A stretch of DNA of 64,000 nucleotides from Branchiostoma floridae. Taxonomy: Eukaryota > Chordata > Leptocardii > Amphioxiformes > Branchiostomatidae. Within the stretch, counting starts at the first letter, position 1. The number at the start of each line of letters is the position of its first letter. Where the stretch lies: NCBI RefSeq assembly GCF_000003815.2, contig NC_049980.1, positions 32,847,747-32,911,746 of the forward strand, in the 5' to 3' direction. Shown here piece by piece: positions 52,205 to 64,000 of this stretch. The notes beneath the pieces are model-generated. The model saw nothing but the letters and a program-made list of their open reading frames with translations, made no database searches and had not been told where the DNA came from. Both the position numbers and the translations under genes were made by a program.

Positions 52205-52725
52205 GCTGTCTGGAAGTTTTGAGCATAGGTTAAACTTCTCTAATCATATCTCAGGTTCACAAATTACAGGTTATATTCTTGCAGATTCGGTGTAAAAATA
52301 TGGAGCTCTTCTTCACTTTATTCAGCCTCATTCTTTCTACAAAGGCTGGTTTGCAATGAACATATTTGTCGGTTTGACTCTGTGCGGGTGTTCCTAATAT
52401 GATATTATCTCCACAGTTGGTGGCTAACAAATGATAACTTTACGACGTCAGTTGCCAAGATGTTTTTCACACGAGTGGGAGGAAACTGACAGCCGTGCTC
52501 AGCATGAGCACGTGGTTCATTGTCGGAGAAACACGAGCTCAGGTCTCTATCAACCTCCTGTTGTGGTAGTCTCTTCACTGCAAATATCTTAAACACAAAA
52601 TCTGACGGGTTGTTCTCTCTTTTCATTTGATTTCAGCAGTGAAACTGGGACATACACCAGAAAAGCTTTTGATGACTTCAGATAATCCCACGAGATATTA
52701 CTGTAGAAGTTATGTATGTTGTCAG
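52205..52725 (+). repeat. Core block copy 9
   Basis: The plus ORF near 52302 reads MELFFTLFSLILSTKAGLQ then stop. The minus ORF 52405-52626 keeps EVDRDLSSCFSDNEPRAHAE and CQFPPTRVKN. Confidence 0.75.
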
Positions 52726-52947
52726 TCTTTTACATCTTTTTATGAAAAAGGAAGAAAAAAATAAGTATTTTCACTCCATTAAAATGTGGGCAACAATACT
52801 CACACATAACACGGAGATTTCATAATGCTATAATCAGTTGCGCGCAGAGAGATAGGAGGTGACAGTTAATTCATGCTCAATGTGTGACCCAAGGAGATAA
52901 ACAAGAAAATAAGTTGAATCATGAAACTACTAAAAAGTGATACGTGA

Positions 52948-53406
52948 GATCGCGTAGCGTAATCGGCAGCGCGTTTGACTCAGCACCTTGAGGTCCGGGG
53001 TTCGAATCCTGCCATGTCACTGATCATGTGTCCTTAGGAAAGGTACTTAACACGACTTTCCCCACTCCGGTGAAAATGAGTACCTAGCATCGGTTAGGGC
53101 CGTCCCTCGGATAAGACGTTCAATGGAGGTCTTGGGGAGAGCCACACCCTACGCACCTTAAAGAACCCATCGCACTTATCGAAAAGAGTAGGGGTCCTTC
53201 CTGGTGTAAGTGGTTCCAAAAACCTACAGTCCTTTACCGCAACTGGGGCAATTACTGTCGTATGGAGGTTATTGTGCGCTGTGTACAGGCTGCCATTACA
53301 GAACCTTGCGATTTAGCCCCGCCTATTGTAAGCTCCTCGCAATTCAGCCCCTGGCTGCGAAGATGGAGTCGTCGGCCCAAACAATACAATACAATACAAT
53401 GCAAAC
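52948..53406 (+). mobile_element. SINE family A, copy 3
   Basis: Box B GGTTCGAATCC at 52999-53009. It has about 30 bp (CCTTAGGAAAGGTACTTAAC) missing from copies 1 and 2, so it may be closer to full length. Confidence 0.87.
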
Positions 53407-53890
53407 AAGAGGACGATGTGCGCGGTCTCTTATGAATGGCGGACCTCTGAAGATGAAGGACTTGAGCCCTGTAGTCTTCAAAACTGTCAATGATCGTGAA
53501 AATCGGGACGGTCATGTTACCAACATGGTGCACAGAGCAGCAAACGCCTAATCGTCCTGCGACGGTTGAAGATGTTCGGAGTTACTGAACTAGATCTAGT
53601 CAATGTCTACATACGACCCCTGAGTGAGTATGTTGTCCTAGGTTGGAATCCCGGAGTCGCTAAAAAAACAGTCATCTCGTCCAGAGACCATCCAGCGTCG
53701 TGCATACCGCATCATCCTTGGGCAAGAAGTACACCCACTACTCAGAAGTCCTCACTCAACTCGGACATGGAATCCAGGAGAGACATCTTGAAATCAGTTC
53801 AGTCACTCATAAAATAATGAACAACAAATTCGGATATTTCAATCTCTCGAGTAACTTTAAGCCAAACTTCTACTCATTCGATTAAAAAGT
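53407..53890 (+). pseudogene. LINE C-terminal remnant, copy 3
   Basis: The frame 53566-53817 reads MFGVTELDLVNVYIRPLSEY then VLGWNPGVAKK, with the RP-x2-EY motif typical of this part of reverse-transcriptase ORFs. Frameshifts before and after. Confidence 0.75.
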
Positions 53891-54636
53891 GAGCCCGTTA
53901 TAAAACCACTTGCATTACTTTTTTTATCAACATTACTTTATAAACAATTCTTCAGGAATTTCGGACTGAAACTTCAGAAATCTGCTCCTTTCCCCATTTC
54001 GGGGTGAAGCCAGTGGGCGGCAAACGCGATCTTGCCACAAACTGAACTGCACTCACACGAGAAAGAACCCAGCGCTACCGCAATATTAGTCCAATACTAA
54101 ATATTGCTACTGTATTGAATAAAGAATTGTGATCCTTCATGAACAACCTTATTGTCGATTTTAATGTTGATATATACCTTATACTATGTCAATCCATAAC
54201 ATCTTAATAGCAAGTTTTGTTTTAACTCATTGTAATGTAAAGCATGTCATGTGAAATGATATGCTTTTAACTTGTTTGTAAAGTCTGAGATAAGAGACAA
54301 GATATGAGCCCATGCAGGTCCTGCCTCCCCGACTTCGTGAATCCTGAATGTGGGACCTACATATTTGCTTCTGATATTATTTTAAAAACGATCTTTAGAT
54401 TGGAGCTCTCGGCAGGAAATCTCAAGACTCCTCCAGAACCTCCTGCGGTGCCTTCATTTCCTCATCATGTCGGGGTGATATATCCGCTGACGCACATATG
54501 GCACCTGGCAGAGTCTTTCTTCAGAAATCTTATTTAACGTTGCTATGTTTCTAACCTGATTTTGCTACGGCAAGTAAATCAAATCATGTCATTTCACGAA
54601 GATGAGCTAAAGGAAATTCAATTGCAAAAAGAACAG

Positions 54637-54870
54637 TCCATCCATCCATCTATCCATTAATCCATCCACCCATCATTCCATCCATCCATCCATCCATCCA
54701 TCCATTCATTCATCCGTCCATCCATCCATCCATCCATCCATCTATCCTTTAATCCATCCTTCCGTCCGTCCATCCATCCATCCGTCTATCCTTCCATCCA
54801 TCCTTCCATTCATCCATCCGTCTATCATTCCATCCATCACTCATCCGTCCATCCATCCATCCGTCCATCA
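54637..54870 (+). repeat. CATC satellite
   Basis: About 55 units of CATC with TATC, CGTC and ATTC variants. Confidence 0.95.
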
Positions 54871-55329
54871 AATACGTTCTTATCTTTTTGACCAACAGAC
54901 ACAACAATAGACAGACCAAATTTTGGAGGTAATATTGAGCTGTTCGCGTTGGTAGGTCCGATTTATTCTAACAGCCATAAACACGCGATCATGCAGCCTT
55001 TAATTTAGGGGGGTACCCACGTTGTCTCTATCAGACTACCTTCGCTTGGTATAGGGAGAATAATTTTCCAATTTGCCGTCGCACGGGAAAAATCTCTTCA
55101 AATCTTAGATGTGAAAATCCGTTGGTATCTTTAACAGCCATCACACAACAGGTAAGGCAGAAAGACCGCTGTTTTGCTAGAAATAGGGTACTGACCACCT
55201 TCGGCAAAATGTTGTTCTCCGGTAAATTGTAATTACCTCTAAGGTATTATCTTAATTTAGTTTTGATGAGGACTTTGATTAGTTTTTCTCTATTAAATCA
55301 GAACTGAGAAACTTCAAAAAGACGTCTCA
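54871..55329. other. Repeat also at 58600-58800
   Basis: GACAGCCATAAACACGC and GACTACCCTCGCTTGGTATA-type sequence occur in both; no gene. Confidence 0.55.
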
Positions 55330-56203
55330 TTACCCAAGAACCGCGGGCGGTGTTGTCGTGACCATGGGTGGCGTTTAGGTGGCCTTATTCAATATACCGA
55401 CGCTTCTTCATAGCACGGGCCGGGTTTCTCCGGCACAATTGATTGCATTTGCGAACTCCGGGACTTTTTGCACAGTCGGTTTCCTCTTGATCACTGCGCA
55501 AATCTTGGCCGATGTTTGCATCAAATGTAAAAGTGTGAAATTTCAGGCAACAAATACGCTCAATTACCTGGAAAGTTTTGACATTTGGCTAACTTCTGGC
55601 CGTCAGGAGATTCAGACAAAGGTCTTTGACACCGGCTTAGATAACATGTCAATCTTCACATGTTAAGGTTTCACACGTCTGGGAAGGTTTATTTTGGTGG
55701 TGTTGTTGTGGCCATGGGCGGCATTTGGCATGGGAGGCCTTATTGAATATACCAACACGTCGGCATCGTCTTAAGCACGGGTTTCGTCTGCACAATATCA
55801 TTTGCAAACCCTGGGGCTTTTTATCCTTCTATGACGCCCGATGTCTAGTTAACTTTCCATCTTTTCTATATATTCTGGACAAAGTTTGACTGTAATGTCC
55901 GACACAAAAATTGAACTAACCAAAAGTTTCGACCGCCCAAATCCAGTCTTTGTCAAGGAATGAGCAGTCCACTGTTTCTGTCTTCACAGTATGTAGATAG
56001 AAAACTTAGGGTGGCGGTAAAGCTTTTATGATGATGGCTGCTTTTGTTCCTCTTGCGAAAACTTTGTGTCCAAGATTCAGACTTTGTCCGGTGAGACCAA
56101 TTGTCCAGGTGACTCTACAGGTACGTGTTGGGAAACTTCCAAGGTTCTTGAACTTGGGTGTTTTCGTTCAATAAACATATTTTAAGAATTCATAGTATGA
56201 TAA
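55330..56203 (+). repeat. Composite element copy B, left of the LINE
   Basis: Includes GGCCGTCAGGAGATTCAGAC, GTTGTGGCCATGGGCGGCAT and the TTTCGACCGCCCAAATCCAG block. Breaks off at CATAGTATGATAA. Confidence 0.85.
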
Positions 56204-57826
56204 CAGTATCAGTCCACCTATGTTACACAATAAGAAAGTGTCATGTTTATTATATGCAGATGACCTGGTACTTTTGTCTGAATCCCAACAGGGTCTGCAA
56301 ACTTCTCTAAATAGATTAGAAAATTATTGTGAAACATGGAAATTGAGAGTTAATCTTAAGAAAACTAAAGGCATTGTGTTCACGAAAGGTGGCCGTCTGC
56401 CCAAAGACTGCATTTTCTTTTTAATAGACATGTAATAGAAATTGTTACATATTATTGCTATCTTGGTATTGTTGTAAATTCGGCTGGCACGTTCAAGGCA
56501 AATAACAAATATCTTCACAGTAAAGGCCTGAGAGCTCTCTTTGGAATCAACCAATCCCTTAGCAAAGCCGACGCCTCTATATCTATAAGAAACAAACTAT
56601 TTAACACATGCGTGAAGCCCGTATTGTTGTATGGTTCGGAAATCTGGGGGTCATTCAAAACCCCAAAATCATCACCAATCGAAGCTATTCACCTAAAATT
56701 TTGCAAACAATCTCTGAATGTTCCCAGGTCTGCATGTAACCTTGCTGTAAGGGCAGAACTGGGAAGACACCCTCTTAAACTGGAAGCGTCTCTTAACGCA
56801 ATTAAACACTATATAAGAGTCCGACAGAACGTGCCAGCTGATAGTCTATCTGCAGACGCCCTTTTGTGCCAACTTGAGCTAGACACATTAGGCACTAAAT
56901 GTTGGGCGTCTGGAGTCCGCAAGACATTAGAGGAATGTGGTTTTGGCTACGTCTGGCATTCTCCCATGTCATCTGTCCTAAATCCATCACAAATTATTTC
57001 ATCCATCGACCAACGTTTAGATATGTACCTCCAAACGTTCGTGGCAGAAATGCGCAGCAACAACAAATTACGAACATACAAATTACTTAAGACTACCTAC
57101 AACGAGGAGAAATACTTACAAATTGCAAACATTCGACACAGAACAGCTATAACAAAACTTCGTATTAGTTCACACAAACTCCGTATTGAAAAGGGCAGAC
57201 ATAACCACATTCCTCCGGAGCAAAGAATCTGCCAATATTGCAACCTAAATAAGATAGAGGATGAGTATCACTTTATTATGGACTGTTCTTTATACACCAA
57301 CGAAAGAAACGTCCTCTTCGATTGCATGCATGATATGTTACCTAATTTCCGTTATATAAATAGTAAGGAAAAATTCATATTCTTGCAACTAGATAAATCC
57401 TGTATTATTGATTACATCTGCCCTTATGTCTACAACTGTATTAAGAAGCGAGAAGAAGTTGAACCTGTACATACTAGCACATAGTAGTCTCTGTAGATGA
57501 AATTGTGCCTTATAGTTACGACCTGTACTTAGCTTGTTGGAGCATAAATGTACAATAAAGGTCTTTAAAAAAATAAAAAAATTCACGGGTCTCAGTGGCA
57601 AGTGTGCAGATGTTGACACACTGGCAACACCAAATCCGTAGTTGTTTTTTGGCACCTTTAGACAGATTAGCCGTGAGGCTCGGTGGGCGTCACTCCACCG
57701 TCATGGGGGCAGGGGCATGGCGAGTTTAGAACTCAGGACCTTCTGATTCTGACTCCAACGCTCTAACCGTTGCGCCACACAGACACCCCAGGTGAGACAT
57801 AAAGGTCTTTCATTCATTCATTCATT
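56204..57826 (+). mobile_element. 5'-truncated non-LTR retrotransposon carrying a SINE
   Basis: Frame 56220-56435 has KVSCLLYADDLVLLSESQQG (YADD motif) and WKLRVNLKKTKGIVFTKGG. A frameshift near 56420 moves reading to a frame holding RHVIEIVTYYCYLGIV, open as 56612-57484 (290 codons, VLLYGSEIWG near the start). The C-terminus has RICQYCNLNKIEDEYHFIMD. The polymerase A and B motifs and endonuclease are absent. The tail is CATT repeats. Flanks match the uninterrupted composite element at 45360-45385. Confidence 0.92.
57567..57798 (-). mobile_element. SINE family D in the LINE 3' region
   Basis: Minus strand: TGGCGCAACGGTTAGAGCGT (box A region) and GGTCCTGAGTTCTAAACTCG (box B region). Perfect 12-bp repeats ATAAAGGTCTTT flank it at 57555-57566 and 57799-57810. 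Confidence 0.9.
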
Positions 57827-58175
57827 CAATATTTAAGGTATGTAAAAGCTGCTAGATCAGGTCACGTTGGGCAGTAATGTTGTATTAATGCTGGGAAGAT
57901 GATTATTCATGGATTCAAAGAAGTAATTAAAACCTACCTTTGCACCCACAGAGCACTCTCCAAAAACGTTTGTGGAAGGTGCTGATGTATCTCTGGAGAG
58001 GCCAAAAATAAGATTGGAGGGACAGAACTGTTGGGTCCCACATGAAGGCGTGCTTTGTGTCATGTGGGGCTCGAAAGGTTTGCTTTGTGGCGTAAAAGAA
58101 GTTTGTGCACTGCTAAAAAATAAAATGTACAGTACTTGTTTCACATCTGTGTCAGAGATTTTCAAAGCGAAACCG
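57827..58175 (+). repeat. Composite element copy B, right of the LINE
   Basis: Resumes TATTTAAGGTATGTAAAAGC. Plus frame 57972-58178 has GADVSLERPKIRLEGQNCWV then HEGVLCVMWGSKGLLCGV. Confidence 0.85.
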
Positions 58176-58829
58176 TAAACGCCTTTTATTGTTTACTGTT
58201 TTATTATCTCCTTTAGCTGTCGCATGTAACTGCAACAGCTACTATTCAAGGAGTAACAAAATTGCACAGAAAACATGGACACTGGAACACACACAGCATA
58301 TAACAACATCCCAGAATTATAAGTACTGTACTAACATTAACAATGGTCATGCAAAATGTCATAAAACGCATGTGCCTTATCGAGTACCTCATGTGCCATA
58401 TGTTGAGCTTCGCCTGTGTTTCATTAGCTGCTGTTTAAACATCTTGGATGTACTCACAGTTTGTAATTGATGTGCTAGTTGGTTCTTTTCGGATGTTGTT
58501 CTATATGTAAAAGACTTCTTAAGACTATTTGTCTTTGGTTTCTGAGTTCTTAAGTTTCTTTACGTGTAAACTTTTCTATAGACAGACATATGTTGCGTAT
58601 TTTTCTGGAAGGTAATATTTAGCTTTGTAGAGTCCGTGCGTTCTCGCTGGTTGGTCCAATTAATTCTGACAGCCATAAACACGCATTCATGTAGCCTTCT
58701 TTTCGGGGGGGGGGGGGGTACCCACGGCTTCCCTACCAGACTACCCTCGCTTGGTATAGGGAGAATGATTTTTCATTTGCGGGCACAAGGAGAAATGAAA
58801 TAGCACCCCTTTCATTGACTACTCTACTG
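58176..58829. other. No gene; repeat shared with 54900-55080
   Basis: Contains TGTCGCATGTAACTGCAACA (also at 61610) and a G run at 58706-58717. Confidence 0.45.
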
Positions 58830-60345
58830 GTTTTTTTTTCCTTTCTTTATTGAAATACGTGTAAAAAAAAATACAAATAAACGGACGAGGACAAAGTGAC
58901 GGCGGACTCAAGTTACATTCAACTTATATTAACGCCGCCACTTATACAAGAATTGAAAATAATAAATTATACAGGACAATAATAAATAGATAATTACATA
59001 TGTATGAACAGTGTACGTGAGTCGATCTCCCTTACTGGAGTAGAAAACTAAAACAAAGAATTATACTTGAATCTAAAAACGATTTGTTGTTGCAATGTAC
59101 ACATGTGTTGCTTCTATAATTCTGCAATTGACATTGAAGGAGCAGAAAGAACTACCTTGTAAGATCAACATTTCTTTGGCATTATTTGCAAGACTGTGGA
59201 AATCAAGTATATGTACAAGTAACCCAGAGAGTTTGCCGATGAGAACTGAGCGCTGGTAATTATAGGTAGGGCAGTGCAAAAGGTAGTGTGAAATCGTTTC
59301 GTATGGACACCCGCAGCTGCAGGCTGGGCTTGACACAAGACCCCGCGTGAAAAGACTATAATTCAAGCTGCAGGTGCCCATACGAAGTCGTGAAATGAGA
59401 ATGCAAGAGTGTCAAGACCCGAAGCTAAAATGGCTGAATTTGGGAGGGCGTATCGTTTTAAAAAGATGTTCTCGAAATTTCGAGAAATCGAGTGTACGAA
59501 GAGTTAAGTCCAGGTTGTTCCAAGCAGTGATGGAATATGGAGTAAAGGACTTTCCAAAGCGGTCAGTCGAAAATTTAATAGGTCTCAGGTTTCTGCTGTT
59601 TCTCAAATCATAATTACATATCACCGTAATTGCATAAGGAAGTAAAGTGGTAAGGTATTCACGAGTCAGTCCGTTAACAATATTGTGAAATAGTAATAGG
59701 CGGTGAATATGACGCCTGTCGGACAATGACTCCCGGCCGAGTTCTTTACGAGTGGCAGAATATGATGACCCTTTTATTGCACCGGTTATAATGAGGGAAC
59801 AGTGATACTGAATTCTTTCGACGAGATTTGATTCCTCAATTGTGCACCCGTGCCAAACAATGTCAGCATATTCTAACAAAGAACGTATAAAGGACTTGTA
59901 TATTTTTTCTAGAACCTGACGGGATAATTTGAATTTTAAAACACTAAATAATTGGACACTTTTAGAGGCTTTGGTGACAATGCTTTCAATGTGTTGATAC
60001 CAAGACATATTGGAGCTAAAAATAACCCCAATATGCTTGTGACTAGAAACTGACTTGATCATGGTTTTATCAAGAAAAAGAGGGGGATGGACCGGATAAA
60101 GTCTTTTGGAGGTAAAGGACATTTCTTCAGTTTTAGCAGGGTTTAGTTCCATCAACCAATTGGTTGACCATAAATGAATCTTTTCCAAATCTGAATTAAG
60201 CGAAAGTGCGTCGTTAATTGGGTTATCAATAACTTGGAGCAGAGAGCTATCATCAGCAAATAGCATAGGCTGGGAGGCAAGTCCTTCAACAATATCGTTA
60301 ATGTAAACTAAAAAAAGTAAAGAGCCCTGGTACTGGTTAATAATC
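58830..60345 (-). mobile_element. 5'-truncated non-LTR retrotransposon, third family
   Basis: Minus strand: reading begins at YQGSLLFLVYINDIVEG (motif B) and runs into the frame 59412-60266 with LFADDSSLLQVIDNP (FADD in place of YADD), KIHLWSTNWLMELNPAKTEE and SFIRSLLEYADIVWHG. One in-frame TGA at 59412 is followed ten codons later by MGTCSLNYSLFTRGLVSSPA and CSCGCPYETISHYLLHCP, a Cys/His end. The N-terminal half is missing. Not the same family as the other two LINEs. Confidence 0.9.
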
Positions 60346-60348
60346 TAT

Positions 60349-61640
60349 CCTATCTTTGCACACGATTCTACTATTCATAACCCCATAGGAATGGCGCTGG
60401 TGTAGGCACTCAAGTAATAGAGAAAAGAGATAAAAATCGGACCCATGTCTGCCGAAACTTCCGGGAACCATAGTTGCTGTGTTTCACCGAACGGTGGTTG
60501 TACCGGCTACACAGATAAAAATACAGCACAGATAGCAGGTAAATGAATCCTTCGACGAACCATTAATGAAGGGACATTTGCAAGCCACGCGTCCTCTCGA
60601 TCACTGCGCAGTTTTTCAAGAATGGCCGATGTTCGATGGTCACTGAGCTCAAGGAGCTTTTATCAGCTCTAACAAATGTAACAGTGTGAAACTACGCTCG
60701 ATTACCTGGAAAGTTTTGACATTTTGCTAACTTCTGGCCGTCAGGAGATTCAGACAAAGGTCTTTGACACCGGCTTAGATAACATGTCAATCTGCAGGTT
60801 CGCATGTTTTCAAAGTTTGTTCTAATGATGTTGCTGTTGTTGTGGCCACGGGCGGCATTTGGCGTGGGTGGCCTTATCTAATATACCAACACGTCGGCAT
60901 CTTCATAGCACAGCTTTCGCCTGCACAATTGCATTTGCAAATCCCGTGGCTTTTTATCCTTCAATGACGCGCGATTTCCAGTTAAGTTACCATCTTTTCT
61001 ATATATTCTGAACACAAAAATTGGACTAACAAAACGTTTCGACTGCCCAACTTGAGCAGTCCACTGTTTCTGTCTTCCCAGTATGAGTATAGATTCATAC
61101 TTTGTCCGGTGAGACCAAGTGTCCAGGTAACTCTCTGCACGTACGTGTTGGGAAACTTCCAAGGTTCTTGAACTTGGGTGTTTTCGTTCAAGAAGGCTCC
61201 TAATGCAAAATAAAACCAAAAAATTCATATTATGATAATATTTAGATCTAGATCAGGTCACGTTGGGCAGTAATGTTGTATTGATGCTGGGAAGATGGTT
61301 ATTCATGGATTCAAAGAAGTAAACCTACCTTTGCACCCACAGAGCTCTCTCCAAAAACGTTTGAGCAAGGTGATGATGTATCTCTGGAGAGGCCAACAAT
61401 GAGATGGGGGGGGGGGCAAAACTGTTGGACCCACATGAAGGGGTGCTCTGTGTCATGTGTGGCTGGAAAGGTGTGCTTTGTGGCGTACAAGAAATCTGTG
61501 CACTGTTAAAAAAATAAAATGTACAGTAATTGTTGCACTTCTGTGTCAGATATTTTTAAAGCGAAACCATAAACGCCTTTTACTGTTTATTGTTTTATTA
61601 ACTCCTTTAGCTGTCGCATGTAATCGCGCCAAATAGTATT
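60349..61640 (+). repeat. Composite element copy C
   Basis: The most continuous copy: left part 60349-60800, GTTGTGGCCACGGGCGGCAT block, TTTCGACTGCCCAACTTGAG block and the SLERP frame (61380-61510), which here is shifted by a G run. Confidence 0.82.
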
Positions 61641-61985
61641 CGCAACACGAATGAAAAGGAAACAAATGAAAAAGAGACATTGCAGACAATCCTTAAGCTA
61701 AATGAGCAAAATATAGTCTTCATACACACAAACACGCCCCCCCCCCACCCCCCGTTTACCGTGACGGGTGAGGTGTGAATGTGTATCAGCAGATGTAGTG
61801 TACAATTGTGATATGTGTGGAGGAAACATACCGTTGAGAGCCTTGAACATAAAAACAGCCTTAGCTCTTCTGTGGTGCTGTGCTACAGAGGTCCAGCCTA
61901 GTGAGTTCAGAACAGTTTTGCCTGGGAGTGTAGTGGTCGCACCCTGGTATTACCCTGCCCGCCCTATATTGCAACTTTTGGTGTA
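61641..61985. other. No supported gene
   Basis: A C run at 61737-61752. Frame 61768-61986 is open (MRCECVSADVVYNCDMCGGN) but has no support. Confidence 0.35.
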
Positions 61986-63215
61986 ACCAAAACCAAAGAA
62001 GTCGACTGTTTTCCCATCCGTTACTGCGAGAATATAAAGTTAACCTGGTAGGAATTTTAATGGAGTCTAGTGTGAATCTTCAAAGTTCAAATATATAATT
62101 CGCAAATCGGCTTAAGCAATGTGCGTATGCCTTGCTGCAATTAGCAATAGCCAGACAAGTGTAACCCAGACCAAAGAAGTCGACTGTTTTTCCATCCGTT
62201 ACTGCGAGATTATAAAGTTAACCTGGTAGGAATTTTAATGGTCTTGTTGCTGTTAATGATTCGAGTGGCAAAGAGTAGGAGATAATTTATTATCATCTTT
62301 GCCAGAAGGTTATGTTTTTGGGAGAGTTCATGTGTGTGTGTGTTTGTGTGTGTGTGTGTTTGTGTGTGTCTATGAACGTGATAACTCAAGAAGGCCTGGT
62401 TGGATACTTTTGATATTTGTAATATGGCAGGTCTAGATGACACTGCAAAATACTCTTAGTTAAAGAATTTTGCAGTTGTCAAAATACCCGTTTGCCCATT
62501 TGCAAATGCAACCATATTTTGCTTGGTGCTTATTAACTTAACTTTTGAACCAGGTAAGCACACTGCGCAACGTGAAATTTTGCAGTTGTAATGCAGTTTT
62601 TCCCCACCTACGTGCATAAGTTTTACAGTAGCTAGTTGGAAAGGCCATTACTGGAAGAAAAGATAATGGATAAGGAGCTGAAGAAAATAATAACTTGGAA
62701 GTGGGGCAACCTGAAATGTTGATGGTGCAACCTGGATCTTGAATCAGGTTACCGCCTGGGCACCTGGCTGAAAAAAAGTATTTCAGGAACTGCTTTCACC
62801 GATGAGTGTCTGAATCACCATTTTTCACAGTGCGACAGCATTGAAAAATAGAAAAAATTGCCAATTAGACTGTTGTGAGGAGTTTATACTGATTCTGTAC
62901 AGGGTAAGTCTTCAACAAGCTTTCGATAAGTCTTTACATACAATTACCATCGAAAATTAACTTTCATTTGAACATGCACGCTCTTTTTTTCTTTTTGACG
63001 AGTTTTGCTCTGTGGGAATATTTGAACTTTGAAGGGCCACACTAGACTCCATTAAAATTCCTACCAGGTTAACTTTCTATTCTCGCAATAACGGATGGAA
63101 AAACAGTAGACTTCTTTGGTCTGGGTTACACTTGTCTGGATATGGCTAATTGCAGCAAGGCATACACATATTGCTTAAGCCGATTTGTGAATATTTGAAC
63201 TTTGAAGGACCACAG
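61986..63215. mobile_element. Long foldback element with about 200-bp arms
   Basis: AAATCGGCTTAAGCAATGTG then GCCTTGCTGCAATTAGCAAT on the left are inverted at 63140-63190 (two mismatches). The left arm carries the block CCAAAGAAGTCGACTGTTTT twice, the right arm once. The centre has a GT microsatellite (62330-62370). Confidence 0.8.
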
Positions 63216-64000
63216 TAGGCTCTGAAGACACAGCTGGCATTTACTTTCTTCAACAGTTTTTGGTACTAATTTTAGTTTTTAGTCCTAATGGCTTCAAATA
63301 TCAAATCAAAACGCCAAGCGTATGGTCTGGCCAATAAATAATGCTCTGTTAATTCTTACTTAAGCACATTCATATGTGGTGACCAGCTCCTGGAGCACTT
63401 GCTACAAAATGTAATCGAGCACCACAGGTGTCTGCAACACATCCGACGTCATTGACCTTATTTGTTTGAAGCAGAAGAAAGGAAGCAAAAACATTGTTCC
63501 CCTTCCGCGAAGGTAAAGATCATTTACATTTTACATTTTAATCAAAATTTTACCATACATCGGACTCTCTGTACCATGTGCATTATTTTTCTTGGCCATG
63601 GTGTCTTTCAGCCCAAGTGAATTGATTGGGCAACGTAAAGGAAGTCGCAATGATACATCAAAGGTTTTTAATCAGATATCAAATATATGGTTTGTGCCAA
63701 TGTACAATACTAGATTTACGTTTTTGATCCTACACAAATATCTACGCGGTGCATCCACAGTCAAACGTAGGTGCACCTGCAGTAAGCTGTCCAATAATGG
63801 CGTATTTCCGTGCACAAGGTTTTTATTATTTTTTCCCATCACTGCTGGGAGAGAACAAATTCATGTATCTGATATAACACTTGGCAACCGCATAAATAAG
63901 GTTTTTAGCTTGTCCGTTGTTTTCATCCTTGCGAACAGTATGTGTCGTAAAATCAGTGGACGTTCAACTGACTGCATTTATCCAGCACTAGCGGTATCCA
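63216..64000. other. No gene seen
   Basis: AT-rich, only a short TTACATTTTACATTTTA repeat near 63520. Confidence 0.4.

Overview
The window looks like invertebrate-chordate nuclear DNA, most likely a lancelet (Branchiostoma). The reasons are indirect: one intron-rich animal gene with exact GT-AG splicing phases, a very high density of short terminal-inverted-repeat elements, tRNA-derived SINEs, several unrelated 5'-truncated non-LTR retrotransposons, frequent short tandem repeats and two runs of N from an assembly. No bacterial, organellar or viral gene organisation is seen. The species call is inference; a database search would settle it.

Region 1-7059 holds no gene I can support. It has a GC-rich unique stretch (about 230-1015), three inverted-repeat elements, a SINE-derived tandem repeat and a second unique GC-rich stretch (about 4796-5627). 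Region 7060-23540 carries the only host gene I can reconstruct: the 3' part of a plus-strand gene for a WD40-repeat protein. Twelve exons (7060-7173 to 22792-22978) join in one reading frame with every splice phase matching and give 465 codons plus a stop. The 5' exons were not found. Its introns are full of MITEs, a SINE, a LINE with a 12-bp target-site duplication and several minisatellites. Three exon edges and the stop-codon end of this gene have been copied locally, which leaves decoy splice sites and possible microexons.

Region 23541-27776 holds a TTAA-flanked MITE with a CpG-rich core, then a 63-bp (21-codon) tandem array at 25030-26135, then old repeat sequence. Region 27777-54540 is a repeat field: nine copies of one core block, five copies of a companion block, tRNA-derived SINEs, LINE remnants and a near-identical 3.8-kb duplication (31501-35334 and 47575-51408, constant offset 16,074). 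The two N gaps lie in this field. It also contains a three-level nested transposon at 36427-37983 and a LINE reverse transcriptase at 45945-47737.

Region 54541-64000 continues with a CATC satellite, copies of another composite repeat, a LINE interrupted by a SINE (56204-57826), a third LINE fragment on the minus strand (58830-60345) and a long foldback element (61986-63215). I see no second host gene between 23541 and 64000. The most interesting biology is repeated duplication at the exon edges of the WD40 gene, and a many-copy block that carries conserved short ORFs on both strands.
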